Shown here in pieces: positions 54,991 through 63,555 of a stretch of 64,000 bases of DNA. How positions within the stretch are numbered: the first letter of the stretch is position 1; every line of letters starts with the position of its first letter. This DNA is from Donghicola eburneus (GTDB lineage Bacteria > Pseudomonadota > Alphaproteobacteria > Rhodobacterales > Rhodobacteraceae), in the NCBI RefSeq assembly GCF_900115865.1, contig NZ_FOXY01000009.1, positions 1 through 64,000 of the forward strand, read 5' to 3'. A program made the position numbers and the translations under genes. The notes below the pieces were generated by a model. The model did not search any database. It worked only from the letters and a program-made list of their open reading frames with translations, and was not told the DNA's origin.

Positions 54991-55869
54991 ATGGCAAAAG
55001 AAATTCTCGTCGGTTTCGGGATTGATGTGGACGCCGTCGCCGGCTGGCTCGGCTCGTACGGCGGCGAGGACAGCCCGGACGACATCTCGCGCGGCATGTT
55101 CGCAGGCGAGGTTGGGTCCATGCGTCTGCTGGACCTATTCGACAAGCTGGACATCAAGACAACTTGGTTTATCCCCGGCCACTCGGCAGAGACCTTCCCA
55201 GAGCAGATGAAAGAGGTGGCCAAGCGCGGCCACGAGATCGGCATCCACGGCTACAGCCACGAAAACCCGATCGCCATGACCCCCGAGCAGGAAGAAGCTG
55301 TTCTGGACAAGTGTATTGACCTGATCACCGATATCTCGGGCAAGCGTCCGACCGGCTACGTGGCGCCTTGGTGGGAGTTCTCGAACGTCACAAACGAACT
55401 TCTGCTGAAAAAGGGCATCAAGTACGACCACTCGCTGATGCACAAAGATTTCGAACCCTACCGCGTACGGGTTGGCGACAGCTGGACCAAGATCGACTAC
55501 GCGGCCAAGCCCGAAGACTGGATGAAGCCTCTGGTCCGCGGCGAGGAAACCGACCTGATCGAGATCCCCGCGAACTGGTATCTTGATGACCTGCCGCCGA
55601 TGATGTTCATCAAGAAATCGCCGAACTCCCATGGCTTTGTGAACCCCCGCGACATCGAACAGATGTGGCAGGATCAGTTCGATTGGGTCTACGAGAACAT
55701 GGACTACGCGGTCTTCCCGATCACCATTCACCCCGACGTATCGGGTCGCCCACAAGTGCTGATGATGCTGGAGCGTCTGTTCAAGCACATGGCATCACAC
55801 GAGGGCGTAAAGTTTGTCACCATGGACGAGATGGCTGACAACTACGACAAGAAGTTCCCGCGGGGCTAA
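54991..55869 (+). CDS. Polysaccharide deacetylase-family (NodB-fold) amidohydrolase
   Basis: The 292-residue NodB-fold enzyme has the metal triad D12-x-D14 (GIDVDAV), H86 and H90 (HGYSH), the motif [14 protein letters not shown] and a late IHPDVSGRP. It resembles the branch acting on small amides rather than chitin. It is encoded directly after the canonical ATPase (23-base gap), which places hydrolysis of an imported amide-like substrate in this operon. Confidence 0.82.
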   Translation: MAKEILVGFGIDVDAVAGWLGSYGGEDSPDDISRGMFAGEVGSMRLLDLFDKLDIKTTWFIPGHSAETFPEQMKEVAKRGHEIGIHGYSHENPIAMTPEQEEAVLDKCIDLITDISGKRPTGYVAPWWEFSNVTNELLLKKGIKYDHSLMHKDFEPYRVRVGDSWTKIDYAAKPEDWMKPLVRGEETDLIEIPANWYLDDLPPMMFIKKSPNSHGFVNPRDIEQMWQDQFDWVYENMDYAVFPITIHPDVSGRPQVLMMLERLFKHMASHEGVKFVTMDEMADNYDKKFPRG

Positions 55870-55886
55870 TGTCTTGTCGTAGGTTT

Positions 55887-55915
55887 GGCGGGTGGCGGAC
55901 CCTTCGCCGCCCGCC
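55887..55915 (+). terminator. GC-rich hairpin inside catabolic operon
   Basis: GGCGGGTGGCG pairs with CGCCGCCCGCC across a short loop, giving about 11 bp with one G-T wobble, 18 bases after the hydrolase stop. There is no T tract, so it more likely tunes expression than fully terminates. Confidence 0.5.
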
Positions 55916-55940
55916 GTCTTCTGAAGGATAGGAGAGTGTC

Positions 55941-56273
55941 ATGTGTTCACTGTGCGGAATTCTGGGATGTGACGATCACTGGACCAACGCTGTCGCGCGA
56001 CCCGGTGTCTACACGCGCAATCACGACAGTCAGTCGCGCCGCGCCGAAAGCGCGCGACGGGTCAAAGCTGCGAACGAAATCCTTTCTTACAGGCGACTGA
56101 AACTCGATATTTGGCAGAGCCGGTCTTATATCGTGTCCTCGCCCACGGGGGCGTCCAGTGTATTCGAGGCCCTGTCTCACCTGTGGCCAGAGGCCGAGAC
56201 ATTGGCTGGTCGCGAATTTGACCCTCTGGACGAAGGGCTCTTGTCATGGATGGAAGAGAGGGCGCGCTCATGA
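55941..56273 (+). CDS. Small Cys-rich protein next to CobW GTPase
   Basis: The 110-residue protein starts MCSLCGILGCDDHW, a CxxC plus Cys/His cluster that could hold a metal. A helical segment without further motifs follows. Its stop overlaps the start of the CobW-family GTPase (ATGA), so the two are translationally coupled. A metal acceptor or target for the GTPase is the likely role, based on COG0523 biology; I do not recognise the family itself. RBS AGGAGAG is clear. Confidence 0.6.
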   Translation: MCSLCGILGCDDHWTNAVARPGVYTRNHDSQSRRAESARRVKAANEILSYRRLKLDIWQSRSYIVSSPTGASSVFEALSHLWPEAETLAGREFDPLDEGLLSWMEERARS

Positions 56274-57280
56274 CGCCGGTTGTTCTGCTGACAGGCTTTC
56301 TTGGGTCCGGCAAGACGACCCTGCTGCAACGGCTGCTGACCGATGCTTCAATGGCAGGCGCCGCCGTTCTGATTAATGAATTTGGCGAGGTGGGGCTCGA
56401 CCACCACCTGCTCGACCGGATCGACGACAACGTCGTGCTGCTGAAATCCGGCTGCATCTGCTGTACCGTCCGAGGCGAAGTGGCCGACGCCTTGTCGAAC
56501 CTAAATACGATGCGCGCCTCGGGCGACATTGCTTTTGACCGCGTGGTGATTGAGACGACTGGCTTGGCAGATCCCTATCCTGTACTGCAAACCCTGACCG
56601 CCCATCCGGTCCTCCGCTCACACTTCGTCAATGGCGGTGTCCTGACGACCGTCGATGCGGTAAATGCCAACCTCCAAGTCGAACACCGCGCCGAGGCTGT
56701 GCGCCAGATTGCAGCCGCAGACCGGATCGTGCTGACCAAAACCGATTTGGCGACCCCAGAGCAGATCAGCGACATTCGCGCGCGCCTTTTGCGCATCAAT
56801 CCGGCGGCCCGCAGTGTCACGTCCGATCTGGATGTTCCCACGATCCTCGGGGGCTTTGGCCCTGCCACTTTTGCCGACACCCTGTCGTCCGACCATGTCT
56901 GCACACCGACCTGCGGTCACGACCATCACCACCATGGGCACCACCACCACGATGCCGACCTTGATGTCACCAGCTTCTCGCTCGTGATCGATGGCGCCAT
57001 TGATTGGACTATGTTCGGAACGTGGCTTACGCTATTGCTGCACAAGCACGGCGACAGGATATTCAGGGTGAAGGGCATTTTGGCACTCGAAGGCGAAGAC
57101 AGGCCAATCGCGATTCACGGAGTGCAGCATTTGGTGCACGCCCCGACGCATATGGACCATTGGCCCGCAGGCCCGCGCCAATCCCGTCTGGTGTTCATCA
57201 TGGAAGGGATTTCTCCCGACGCGATCCGGCGCTCTTTCACTGCCTTTACCGGTCTTGCCGACGTGAGGGCCGCGGCGTGA
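56270..57280 (+). CDS. CobW/COG0523-family GTP-binding metallochaperone
   Basis: The protein is 336 residues from ATG 56270. It has Walker A GFLGSGKTT, the NEFGEVGLD switch, the diagnostic CxCC motif (SGCICCTVRGE), ETTGLADP, and TKTD for guanine recognition. A His-rich loop CGHDHHHHGHHHHDAD precedes the CobW_C domain, a typical metal-binding site. These GTPases deliver zinc, cobalt or iron to enzymes, here plausibly the NodB-fold hydrolase or another metalloenzyme of the operon. It is coupled to both neighbours by four-base overlaps. Confidence 0.88.
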   Translation: MTPVVLLTGFLGSGKTTLLQRLLTDASMAGAAVLINEFGEVGLDHHLLDRIDDNVVLLKSGCICCTVRGEVADALSNLNTMRASGDIAFDRVVIETTGLADPYPVLQTLTAHPVLRSHFVNGGVLTTVDAVNANLQVEHRAEAVRQIAAADRIVLTKTDLATPEQISDIRARLLRINPAARSVTSDLDVPTILGGFGPATFADTLSSDHVCTPTCGHDHHHHGHHHHDADLDVTSFSLVIDGAIDWTMFGTWLTLLLHKHGDRIFRVKGILALEGEDRPIAIHGVQHLVHAPTHMDHWPAGPRQSRLVFIMEGISPDAIRRSFTAFTGLADVRAAA

Positions 57281-58470
57281 CCGGACCACTTCGCATTCTG
57301 ACGACAGAAATCCAGCCTTGGCGGTTCCTCAAGGAGCGGGCCGAGGCGGATTTGGGGTTCCCGCTGGAATTCATCGAGACGGATTTCAACAGCGCCCAAC
57401 GGATGGCTGCACTCGAGCCAGACAGCTACGACGTTTATGATCAATGCTTTCACAATCTGGACATCGTTTGGTACTGGCGTGCCGTCCAACCCATTGAGAC
57501 GAAACGCATCTCCCAGTGGGACAATATCGATCCGTTCTCGCGCATCTCGCCCCCGAATGCCGGTCGTAATCTAGGGGACGTGCCAGCATCGCGCCTCTAT
57601 GTGCAGCAGGACCTGTCCCTGTCAGACGCGCCGTCGGCGCGGATTTCCATGCTGCCGACCTTCTATAACTTCGACAGCTTTGCGGTGAACGCCGCAGACA
57701 TCGATATGGAGCGCGACATTCGCAGTTGGGCCGCGTTGCTCGATCCTAAATGGGCGGGGCAGGTGGCATTGGTTGACGAGCCCGCGATCGGTCTTTTTGA
57801 CTTGGCTCTTGCCTTGTCTGCCTCCGGGCAGATGACGTTCGAGAACATCGGAAACATGTCGGTCCACGAGATTGACGGCGTCATCGACCGCGCCACATCT
57901 TTGGTCCAGTCGGGCCACCTTAGCCCCTTCTGGCTGCGCGCCAGCGATCCGGTAGATCGTTTTCTGAGCGGCGAATTAAAGCTTGCCTCAATTTGGTCGC
58001 CAACCCTTGTTGAAATGAAGCGCCAAGGGCTGAACGTCAGGCAAGCTCATCCGACCGAAGGGTATCGCGCGTGGCATGGCGGAATGTGTCTGTCGCGGTG
58101 TCTGTCAGGCGCGACACTGGATCGAGCCTATGACTGGTTGAACTGGTATCTGGACGGCCCTGCGGGCGCGATTGTTGCGCGCCAAGGCTACTACATGTCC
58201 GTGCCGGACCGCGTCAAAGAGTGCTTGCCCAAGGCGGACTGGGATTACTGGTACGAAGGCCTGCCCGCTGCCGAACCTCTGAACGACGTCGAAGGCCATG
58301 TCGCCATTCCCAAGGGTCACGTTCGCTCGGGTGGATCGCGCACGGAACGCGCGCATCATATTGCCCTGTGGAATACCACGATGGACGAACACAACTACGT
58401 TGTGCGCCGCTGGAACGAGTTGGTGACCCTCGCATCTTCCAAAACACGGCCCAATCGCCGCGCAAGCTAA
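57277..58470 (+). CDS. Leaderless solute-binding protein homologue
   Basis: The protein is 397 residues from GTG 57277, which overlaps the GTPase stop (GTGA). It is a PotD-like binding protein paralogue: LRILTTEIQPWRFLKERAEAD, YDVYDQCFHNLDIVW, LPTFYNFDSFAVN, LASIWSPTLVEMKRQG and EHNYVVRRWNELV. There is no Sec or Tat signal; the mature fold begins within five residues of the start. It would therefore stay in the cytoplasm, where it could sense or hand over the imported compound. The open frame before 57277 is a shadow of the GTPase gene. Confidence 0.78.
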   Translation: MTGPLRILTTEIQPWRFLKERAEADLGFPLEFIETDFNSAQRMAALEPDSYDVYDQCFHNLDIVWYWRAVQPIETKRISQWDNIDPFSRISPPNAGRNLGDVPASRLYVQQDLSLSDAPSARISMLPTFYNFDSFAVNAADIDMERDIRSWAALLDPKWAGQVALVDEPAIGLFDLALALSASGQMTFENIGNMSVHEIDGVIDRATSLVQSGHLSPFWLRASDPVDRFLSGELKLASIWSPTLVEMKRQGLNVRQAHPTEGYRAWHGGMCLSRCLSGATLDRAYDWLNWYLDGPAGAIVARQGYYMSVPDRVKECLPKADWDYWYEGLPAAEPLNDVEGHVAIPKGHVRSGGSRTERAHHIALWNTTMDEHNYVVRRWNELVTLASSKTRPNRRAS

Positions 58471-58479
58471 GAGAACTCC

Positions 58480-59463
58480 ATGAAAAATGTGACACTGATC
58501 GCAACCGGCGGGACCATTGCCTCGTCGACCGACACCTCTGCGGGCGCGGTGAATGCCGGCCTCACCGGAGAGGCGCTGATGCAGAGCCTTCACGACCCCC
58601 TTGTCGGGATCACCGTGACGGTCGAAAACTTCAAAGCCTCGGGCAGCTATGCTTTGGATTTGGCCACGATACACGCGCTGTGCAAACGCATCGACGTGGT
58701 TTTGGCTGATCCCAAGGTGGACGGGGTTGTGGTGACCCACGGCACGGACACGATGGAAGAAAGCGCCTTTCTCGCGTGGCTTTTGGTGCAAAGCGACAAG
58801 CCCGTCGTTTTCACAGGAGCACAGCGCCATGCAGGGCAACCCGACACCGATGGCCCGCGCAATATTTACGATGCGATCTGCACCGCAGCCTGCGCTGACA
58901 TGGTAGAGGTCGGGCCCGTGATCCTGTTCGAGGGGGACATTCACGGCGCGCGCTACGTGACCAAGGCGCATACCTCGCGGGTTGATACCTTTCGCTCGGT
59001 TGGACAGGGGAAGCTTGGCGAGATCGATCACGGAACACTGCATATTTACGCCCGCCCTGCATTTGAACGCCGCATTTTGGCGCCGGCGAACTTGGATCCC
59101 GATGTCGAACTCATTGCTCTTGGGGTTGGCACGACGCCGCGTTTGATGGGGCTTGCTGTGCAAGCTGGCGCCTCGGGCATCATTTTGTCTGCCTTTGGTC
59201 GCGGCAATGCGCCCAAAGGGTTTGCCGCAGAGGCTGAAAACGCCATTGCTCGCGGATGCCCTGTCATCGCTGCCTCGCGCTGCCACGAAGGACGCACCCG
59301 TGCAGTGTATGGCAAAGATAGCGGCGGCGTCACTCTAGAGCGTAGCGGCGCGGTATTGGCTGGGGATTTGTCAGCGATCAAAGCCCGTCTCTTGCTGTCC
59401 GCTTTGCTTGGAGCTGGGTTCAGCGGCGCGAAATTAACCGAGGTGTTTCAGGCATACACGTAG
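58480..59463 (+). CDS. Asparaginase-family amidohydrolase
   Basis: The 327-residue protein has both asparaginase signatures: TLIATGGTIAS (first catalytic Thr) and VTHGTDTMEESAF (second Thr and Asp), plus FTGAQRHAGQPDTDGPRN. There is no signal peptide, so it is cytoplasmic. It hydrolyses asparagine or a related side-chain amide to the acid and ammonia. Operon position nine bases after the leaderless binding protein suggests a pathway amide rather than free asparagine. Confidence 0.85.
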   Translation: MKNVTLIATGGTIASSTDTSAGAVNAGLTGEALMQSLHDPLVGITVTVENFKASGSYALDLATIHALCKRIDVVLADPKVDGVVVTHGTDTMEESAFLAWLLVQSDKPVVFTGAQRHAGQPDTDGPRNIYDAICTAACADMVEVGPVILFEGDIHGARYVTKAHTSRVDTFRSVGQGKLGEIDHGTLHIYARPAFERRILAPANLDPDVELIALGVGTTPRLMGLAVQAGASGIILSAFGRGNAPKGFAAEAENAIARGCPVIAASRCHEGRTRAVYGKDSGGVTLERSGAVLAGDLSAIKARLLLSALLGAGFSGAKLTEVFQAYT

Positions 59464-59474
59464 ATCAGAGGAAC

Positions 59475-59503
59475 CGGCCCAGAGGACTTAAACCTCTGGG
59501 CCG
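59475..59503. terminator. Convergent terminator hairpin
   Basis: A perfect 11-bp stem, CGGCCCAGAGG/CCTCTGGGCCG with a seven-base loop, lies between the stops of the asparaginase gene and the opposing oxidoreductase gene. It suits bidirectional termination, although T tracts are short. Confidence 0.75.
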
Positions 59504-59508
59504 CACTC

Positions 59509-60651
59509 TCATAACGCCGCAGCGTATTCATCCAGATCAACCGCGCGCCCTTCGACCATAGAGCGCTGTGCGGCGAAGCCCATGAGCACGGCCCATTTCC
59601 CGTCCGCAAGCGTCACGTCTGGCGTGGCTTTGGCACCCCGCACCAATTCCAGAAAACCTTTGTGCTGGTAGAACGTCGACCCGTTGTGATCTCCTGCCTC
59701 TAAAAGCGTTGGATCGACTGGGATATCGCGCACTTCGGGGCCCTTCGGATCCCGAGGAGAGACGATCACTTGCGGTAGTGGCGCCGGACCCAGGCTCGCA
59801 GGCCAGAACCGCCCCGGTCCAGGCACGAGTGCCTCGATCTTACCCTTTGGACCGACCGCCGAGATTTCCTCTTGGTACCGCGAGCCTTCGGCGAACATGC
59901 ACAGCTCCAGCATCGCGCGCACGCCGCTTTCAAACTCGACCATGACGTACCCATGGTCAAAGATATCAGGCGCTTCGCCAGCATACGTTTCGTCCATGTG
60001 GTTGGTCGCTTGGCCGCCCATTGCCATGATCCGCACGGGGTTCGATTTCAGCGCCAAGCGCATCAGATCGAAGAAATGGCAGCACTTCTCGACAAACGTC
60101 CCGCCTGTGTAGCGGTTGAACCGGTTCCACGCGCCGACTTTGTCGAGGAAGGGGAAGCGGTGTTCGCGGATGGTCAGCATCTTGATGCCACCGGTGACGT
60201 CTTCGGCATCCTCGAGCAGTTTGGCGACGGGTGGCATGTAGCGGTATTCCATCGCAACCCAGACTGGCGCGGGATAGCCGTCCACGAACGCATCAATCGC
60301 CGCGACGTGCGCTGGATCGGTGAACAGGGGCTTTTCGACCAACACAGGCAGAGGCCGTTTCGCCGCAATCTGCTGGAGCTGCTCTACATGGCGGAAGTTC
60401 GGGCTGGCGATCAGCAAGCAATCGACTTCTGGCACATCGAGCAGAGCCTCAATGCTGTCCACGAATTGCGCATCGGGCGCGAATTGGCGCGCATGTGCCC
60501 GCATTTCGGCATCGGGTTCAAAGATCGCGCCGACCGCCGTGTTGTCCAACAGAGCGATATTGCGCAGATGCTCTTGGCCCATCATGCCGCAGCCGATGAC
60601 GCCGTAGGTGATCGTACGAGTGCCGCTATGGGCCAGCGTATCCACGGTCAT
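59509..60651 (-). CDS. Gfo/Idh/MocA-family oxidoreductase
   Basis: The protein is 380 residues from ATG 60651 with GGAGGAG upstream. The N-terminal Rossmann domain reads YGVIGCGMMGQEH and then IASPNFRHVEQ...PVLVEKPLFTDP, whose EKP segment holds the family lysine. The C-terminal domain includes GTFVEKCCHFFDLMRLAL with the conserved His/Asp-type pocket. Members oxidise or reduce sugars, inositols and similar alcohols with NAD(P). It follows the GntR gene at 60673 on the same strand with a 21-base gap and is probably under its control. Confidence 0.85.
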   Translation of the reverse strand: MTVDTLAHSGTRTITYGVIGCGMMGQEHLRNIALLDNTAVGAIFEPDAEMRAHARQFAPDAQFVDSIEALLDVPEVDCLLIASPNFRHVEQLQQIAAKRPLPVLVEKPLFTDPAHVAAIDAFVDGYPAPVWVAMEYRYMPPVAKLLEDAEDVTGGIKMLTIREHRFPFLDKVGAWNRFNRYTGGTFVEKCCHFFDLMRLALKSNPVRIMAMGGQATNHMDETYAGEAPDIFDHGYVMVEFESGVRAMLELCMFAEGSRYQEEISAVGPKGKIEALVPGPGRFWPASLGPAPLPQVIVSPRDPKGPEVRDIPVDPTLLEAGDHNGSTFYQHKGFLELVRGAKATPDVTLADGKWAVLMGFAAQRSMVEGRAVDLDEYAAAL

Positions 60652-60672
60652 GGGGTCTCCTCCTCCCATTCT

Positions 60673-61398
60673 TCAGATCAGGCGCTGCACATAGAGCGCC
60701 TTGTTTGTGTCGTACCAAGTGCGGGAAAACTCGACCGCGGTAGCCTCTTGTGCCCATGACAGCCGTTCGATGTAGGCAGTTGTCGTGCCGGGCTTCAGGG
60801 GAAATGCCTCTGGCGACCAGTCAGGGACCTGACCGACCCCCACCCGATCTTCGGCGCGGGTGATCCACAGGTGCAATGCTCGTTTGTAGGTCAGATAAAG
60901 CGAGTCCTGCACCATCTCGCGCGGGACTTTCCCTGCTCCGCCGTCGAGCCAGATCTCCTCGACCGCGATGATCTGATCGTCCAGAAATCTGAGGCGCCGG
61001 AAGCGGGTGCCTTCGGTGGAAGTTCCGTAATCTGGCTGGCGCGCATCTTTCGGCAGGTAGTCCACGGACAGGATGTCAGCCGTAGGCAAACCGCCACCGC
61101 CCTCGGCCAGCTCCAGACGGAACATCGAGTACACGGGCTCGACTTGTGTGCTGGCCCGAACGTAATTCCCCGACCCCTGACGGCGCTCTAGCATTCCCTT
61201 TTTCTCTAGCTCTGCCAAAGCTTTGCGCAAGGTCCGCACCGTGGTGCCATGTGCTTTGGCGAACTCGCGCTCAGGGGGCAGTTTTTGCCCATCAATCAAA
61301 CGACCCGCCGCGATGTCACGGATCATGAGCTCGCAAATCTGCATGTAGATGGGCAGCGCATCCGCACGGCCCGCAGATTTCCTGCTTTTCTCCTGCAT
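60673..61398 (-). CDS. GntR/HutC-family transcriptional regulator
   Basis: The 241-residue protein has an N-terminal winged helix (MIRDIAAGRLIDGQKLPPEREFAKAHGTTVRTLRKAL, in helices) and a UTRA ligand domain (GTRFRRLRFLDDQIIAVEEIWL). HutC-type regulators are usually repressors released by a substrate of the adjacent pathway. It is divergent from the flavin monooxygenase operon with 112 bases between start codons, and it leads the minus-strand pair with the Gfo/Idh oxidoreductase. Confidence 0.85.
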   Translation of the reverse strand: MQEKSRKSAGRADALPIYMQICELMIRDIAAGRLIDGQKLPPEREFAKAHGTTVRTLRKALAELEKKGMLERRQGSGNYVRASTQVEPVYSMFRLELAEGGGGLPTADILSVDYLPKDARQPDYGTSTEGTRFRRLRFLDDQIIAVEEIWLDGGAGKVPREMVQDSLYLTYKRALHLWITRAEDRVGVGQVPDWSPEAFPLKPGTTTAYIERLSWAQEATAVEFSRTWYDTNKALYVQRLI

Positions 61399-61447
61399 CT
61401 TTGCGGCTCCTCCACAGCATCAGCGCTCGAAAATAATTGATACACCA

Positions 61448-61461
61448 TTGATTTACATCAA
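61448..61461. promoter_or_regulatory. Perfect FNR-type box
   Basis: TTGATTTACATCAA matches the FNR/FnrL consensus TTGAT-N4-ATCAA exactly and is centred 56 bases before the monooxygenase start. It lies in the divergent promoter shared with the GntR gene. Rhodobacterales have FnrL and related regulators, so oxygen control of an oxygen-using flavoenzyme operon is possible. Confidence 0.6.
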
Positions 61462-61510
61462 AGACAAAGCTATGCAAGTGGAAAGTTCGGAGGCTCTCAG
61501 GGAGGGAAAC

Positions 61511-62665
61511 ATGACGGTCGTACCCGTAACATCTGCCGATCTTGACGCAGTCGAGGTGGCTTGGTTTTCGGCGCTTTGCTCGGATGACTATCAGTTTCTG
61601 GGGGTGCCGGACGGGGAATTGCGGTCGTCATGGGCGCATTGCTCGGACATCGTGAAAACCGCCGAGGCGCAGGGCTTTGGCAACATTCTGTGCCCGTCGT
61701 CCTATCAAGTGGGACAGGACACACTGAGCTTTGTCGCCGGATGCGCGCCGATTACCGACACCATGAACCTACTGGCCGCCGTCCGCTGCGGCGAGATGCA
61801 GCCGATCATGCTGGCGCGCACAATCGCGACGCTGGATCACATGCTGCAGGGCCGTTTGACCGTCAACATCATCTCATCCGATTTCCCGGGAGAAAAGGCC
61901 GAGAGCGCATTCCGCTACCAGCGTTCGCGCGAAGTCGTTGAGATATTGAAGCAGGCGTGGACGCAAGACGAGATCAACTACCAGGGGCAGGTCTACACCT
62001 TCGAGGGCCTGACCACCGATCCCGCCAGACCCTATCAGACCAACGGGCCGATGCTCTATTTCGGGGGCTATTCACCGGACGCGCTGGACCTATGTGGCCA
62101 GCATTGCGACGTCTACCTTATGTGGCCTGAGAAATCCGAAGACATCGCCGAGCGCATGAAGGCCGCAAATGCCGCCGCCGAGAAATATGGTCGTACACTG
62201 GATTACGGTTTCCGCAGCCATGTGATCGTGCGCGACACTGAGGCGGAAGCAAAAGAATACGCCCGTTATATCGCCAGCAAACTGGACGATGAGTACGGCA
62301 AAGCGATCCGCGAGCGGGCGCTGGACGCCAGCAGCCTTGGGGTCAGTCATCAGGCGCGCAACCGCGAGCTGGCCGATTTGGAGGGGTACATCGAACCCAA
62401 CCTCTGGACCGGCATTGGCCGCGCGCGTTCTGGTTGCGGGGCGGCGATTGTCGGTTCGACCGATCAGGTCCTCAGCAAGCTGGAAGAACTGCAAAAAATG
62501 GGCATTCGCGCCTTTGTTCTGTCCGGCTACCCTCATATCGAAGAGGCAGAGCATTTCGGCACCCGTGTGCTGCCACAGATGAAAACATGCCAACTCAATC
62601 GGGTGTGGAACCGCGTCCCCGCGTCCACCCCAGCAACACCCCTCGGAGTAGGAGAGCGCCGCTAA
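61511..62665 (+). CDS. LLM-class flavin-dependent monooxygenase (SsuD-like)
   Basis: The protein is 384 residues from ATG 61511, with GGGAGGG upstream; the frame is open further left but overlaps the GntR gene. It has the bacterial luciferase-like TIM-barrel pattern of the alkanesulfonate monooxygenase branch: SFVAGCAPITDTMNLL, QPIMLARTIATLDHMLQGRLTVNIISSDFPGE in two parts, YQRSREVVEILKQAW and FGGYSPDALDL. These enzymes use reduced FMN and O2 to cleave C-S or C-N bonds. A flavin reductase is encoded two genes downstream, giving a complete two-component system. Confidence 0.85.
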   Translation: MTVVPVTSADLDAVEVAWFSALCSDDYQFLGVPDGELRSSWAHCSDIVKTAEAQGFGNILCPSSYQVGQDTLSFVAGCAPITDTMNLLAAVRCGEMQPIMLARTIATLDHMLQGRLTVNIISSDFPGEKAESAFRYQRSREVVEILKQAWTQDEINYQGQVYTFEGLTTDPARPYQTNGPMLYFGGYSPDALDLCGQHCDVYLMWPEKSEDIAERMKAANAAAEKYGRTLDYGFRSHVIVRDTEAEAKEYARYIASKLDDEYGKAIRERALDASSLGVSHQARNRELADLEGYIEPNLWTGIGRARSGCGAAIVGSTDQVLSKLEELQKMGIRAFVLSGYPHIEEAEHFGTRVLPQMKTCQLNRVWNRVPASTPATPLGVGERR

Positions 62666-63555
62666 TGGAACGCGTTGAATTGGCCGATGGCCTTAGCTTT
62701 TCCCGTCTTGTTTATGGCATGTGGCGGATCGGGGATGATCCCGATACCTCGGAAAAACATGTGCGCGCCAAGATTGATGCCTGTCTGGCCCAAGGGATCA
62801 CTACGCTTGATCAGGCGGATATCTATGGCGATTACACTGCCGAAGCGGTGCTGGGGCAGTCGCTGAAGGCCGATCCCAGCCTGCGCGGTCAGGTCGAAAT
62901 CGTGACCAAATGCGATATCGTGGCGCCTTGCGGGAAATATGCTGATGTCGCATGCAAGCACTACGACACCTCGAAGGCGCATATCGAAGCGTCGGTCGAA
63001 AACTCCCTGCGGGACATGGGCACCGATTATATCGACCTGCTGCTGATCCACCGACCCGATCCGCTAATGGACCATGACGAAACCGGCGCTGCGCTGGATG
63101 GTCTGATCAAAGCGGGCAAAATCCGAGCAGCGGGTGTCTCGAACTTCCGCCCTTGGGATGTAGAATTGCTGCAGAGCGCGATGAGCAGCAAGCTGGTCAC
63201 CAACCAGATCGAGATTTCGCTGGCACGGATCGATCCCTTTACCGACGGCGATCTTGCGTTCCACCAGCGCCAGCGCGATGCGGTTATGGCGTGGTCCCCC
63301 TTGGGCGGAGGTAGTTTGATGACGGATGACAGCAACTTGACGCGCTTGATGGATGGTTTCGCCAGTGAATTCGGCGTAGACCGCGCGGCGGTCGCCGTGG
63401 CGTTTTTGCTCCGTCATCCCGCCAAGATCCTGCCCGTTCTCGGCACCAATTCGCTGGAGCGGATCGCCAAAATCTCGGACGCGACCAAGGTCAACCTGAC
63501 CCGCGTGCAGTGGTTCCAGCTGTACGAGGCTGCCTTGGGACGGGAGGTTGCGTGA
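62665..63555 (+). CDS. Aldo/keto reductase
   Basis: The protein is 296 residues from ATG 62665, which overlaps the previous stop by one base. It shows the AKR barrel elements: TLDQADIYGDYTAEAVLGQ (Asp/Tyr catalytic pair), VTKCD (Lys), LLLIHRPDPLM (His), GVSNFRPWDVELL, LVTNQIEISLARID and LPVLGTNSLERI. It is closest in style to the YdhF branch. It should reduce a carbonyl formed by the monooxygenase or upstream steps, using NADPH. Confidence 0.87.
   Translation: MERVELADGLSFSRLVYGMWRIGDDPDTSEKHVRAKIDACLAQGITTLDQADIYGDYTAEAVLGQSLKADPSLRGQVEIVTKCDIVAPCGKYADVACKHYDTSKAHIEASVENSLRDMGTDYIDLLLIHRPDPLMDHDETGAALDGLIKAGKIRAAGVSNFRPWDVELLQSAMSSKLVTNQIEISLARIDPFTDGDLAFHQRQRDAVMAWSPLGGGSLMTDDSNLTRLMDGFASEFGVDRAAVAVAFLLRHPAKILPVLGTNSLERIAKISDATKVNLTRVQWFQLYEAALGREVA

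Noticed and set aside
57004-57276. N-terminal extension of the binding-protein frame by 91 residues
   Set aside because: It lies wholly inside the CobW GTPase gene in another frame and is low-complexity; the GTGA-coupled start at 57277 is better.
58105-59286. Long minus-strand open frame (393 codons) opposite the leaderless binding protein and asparaginase
   Set aside because: It is a shadow of two motif-bearing genes in GC-rich DNA; its composition is Arg/Gly/His-rich without any domain.
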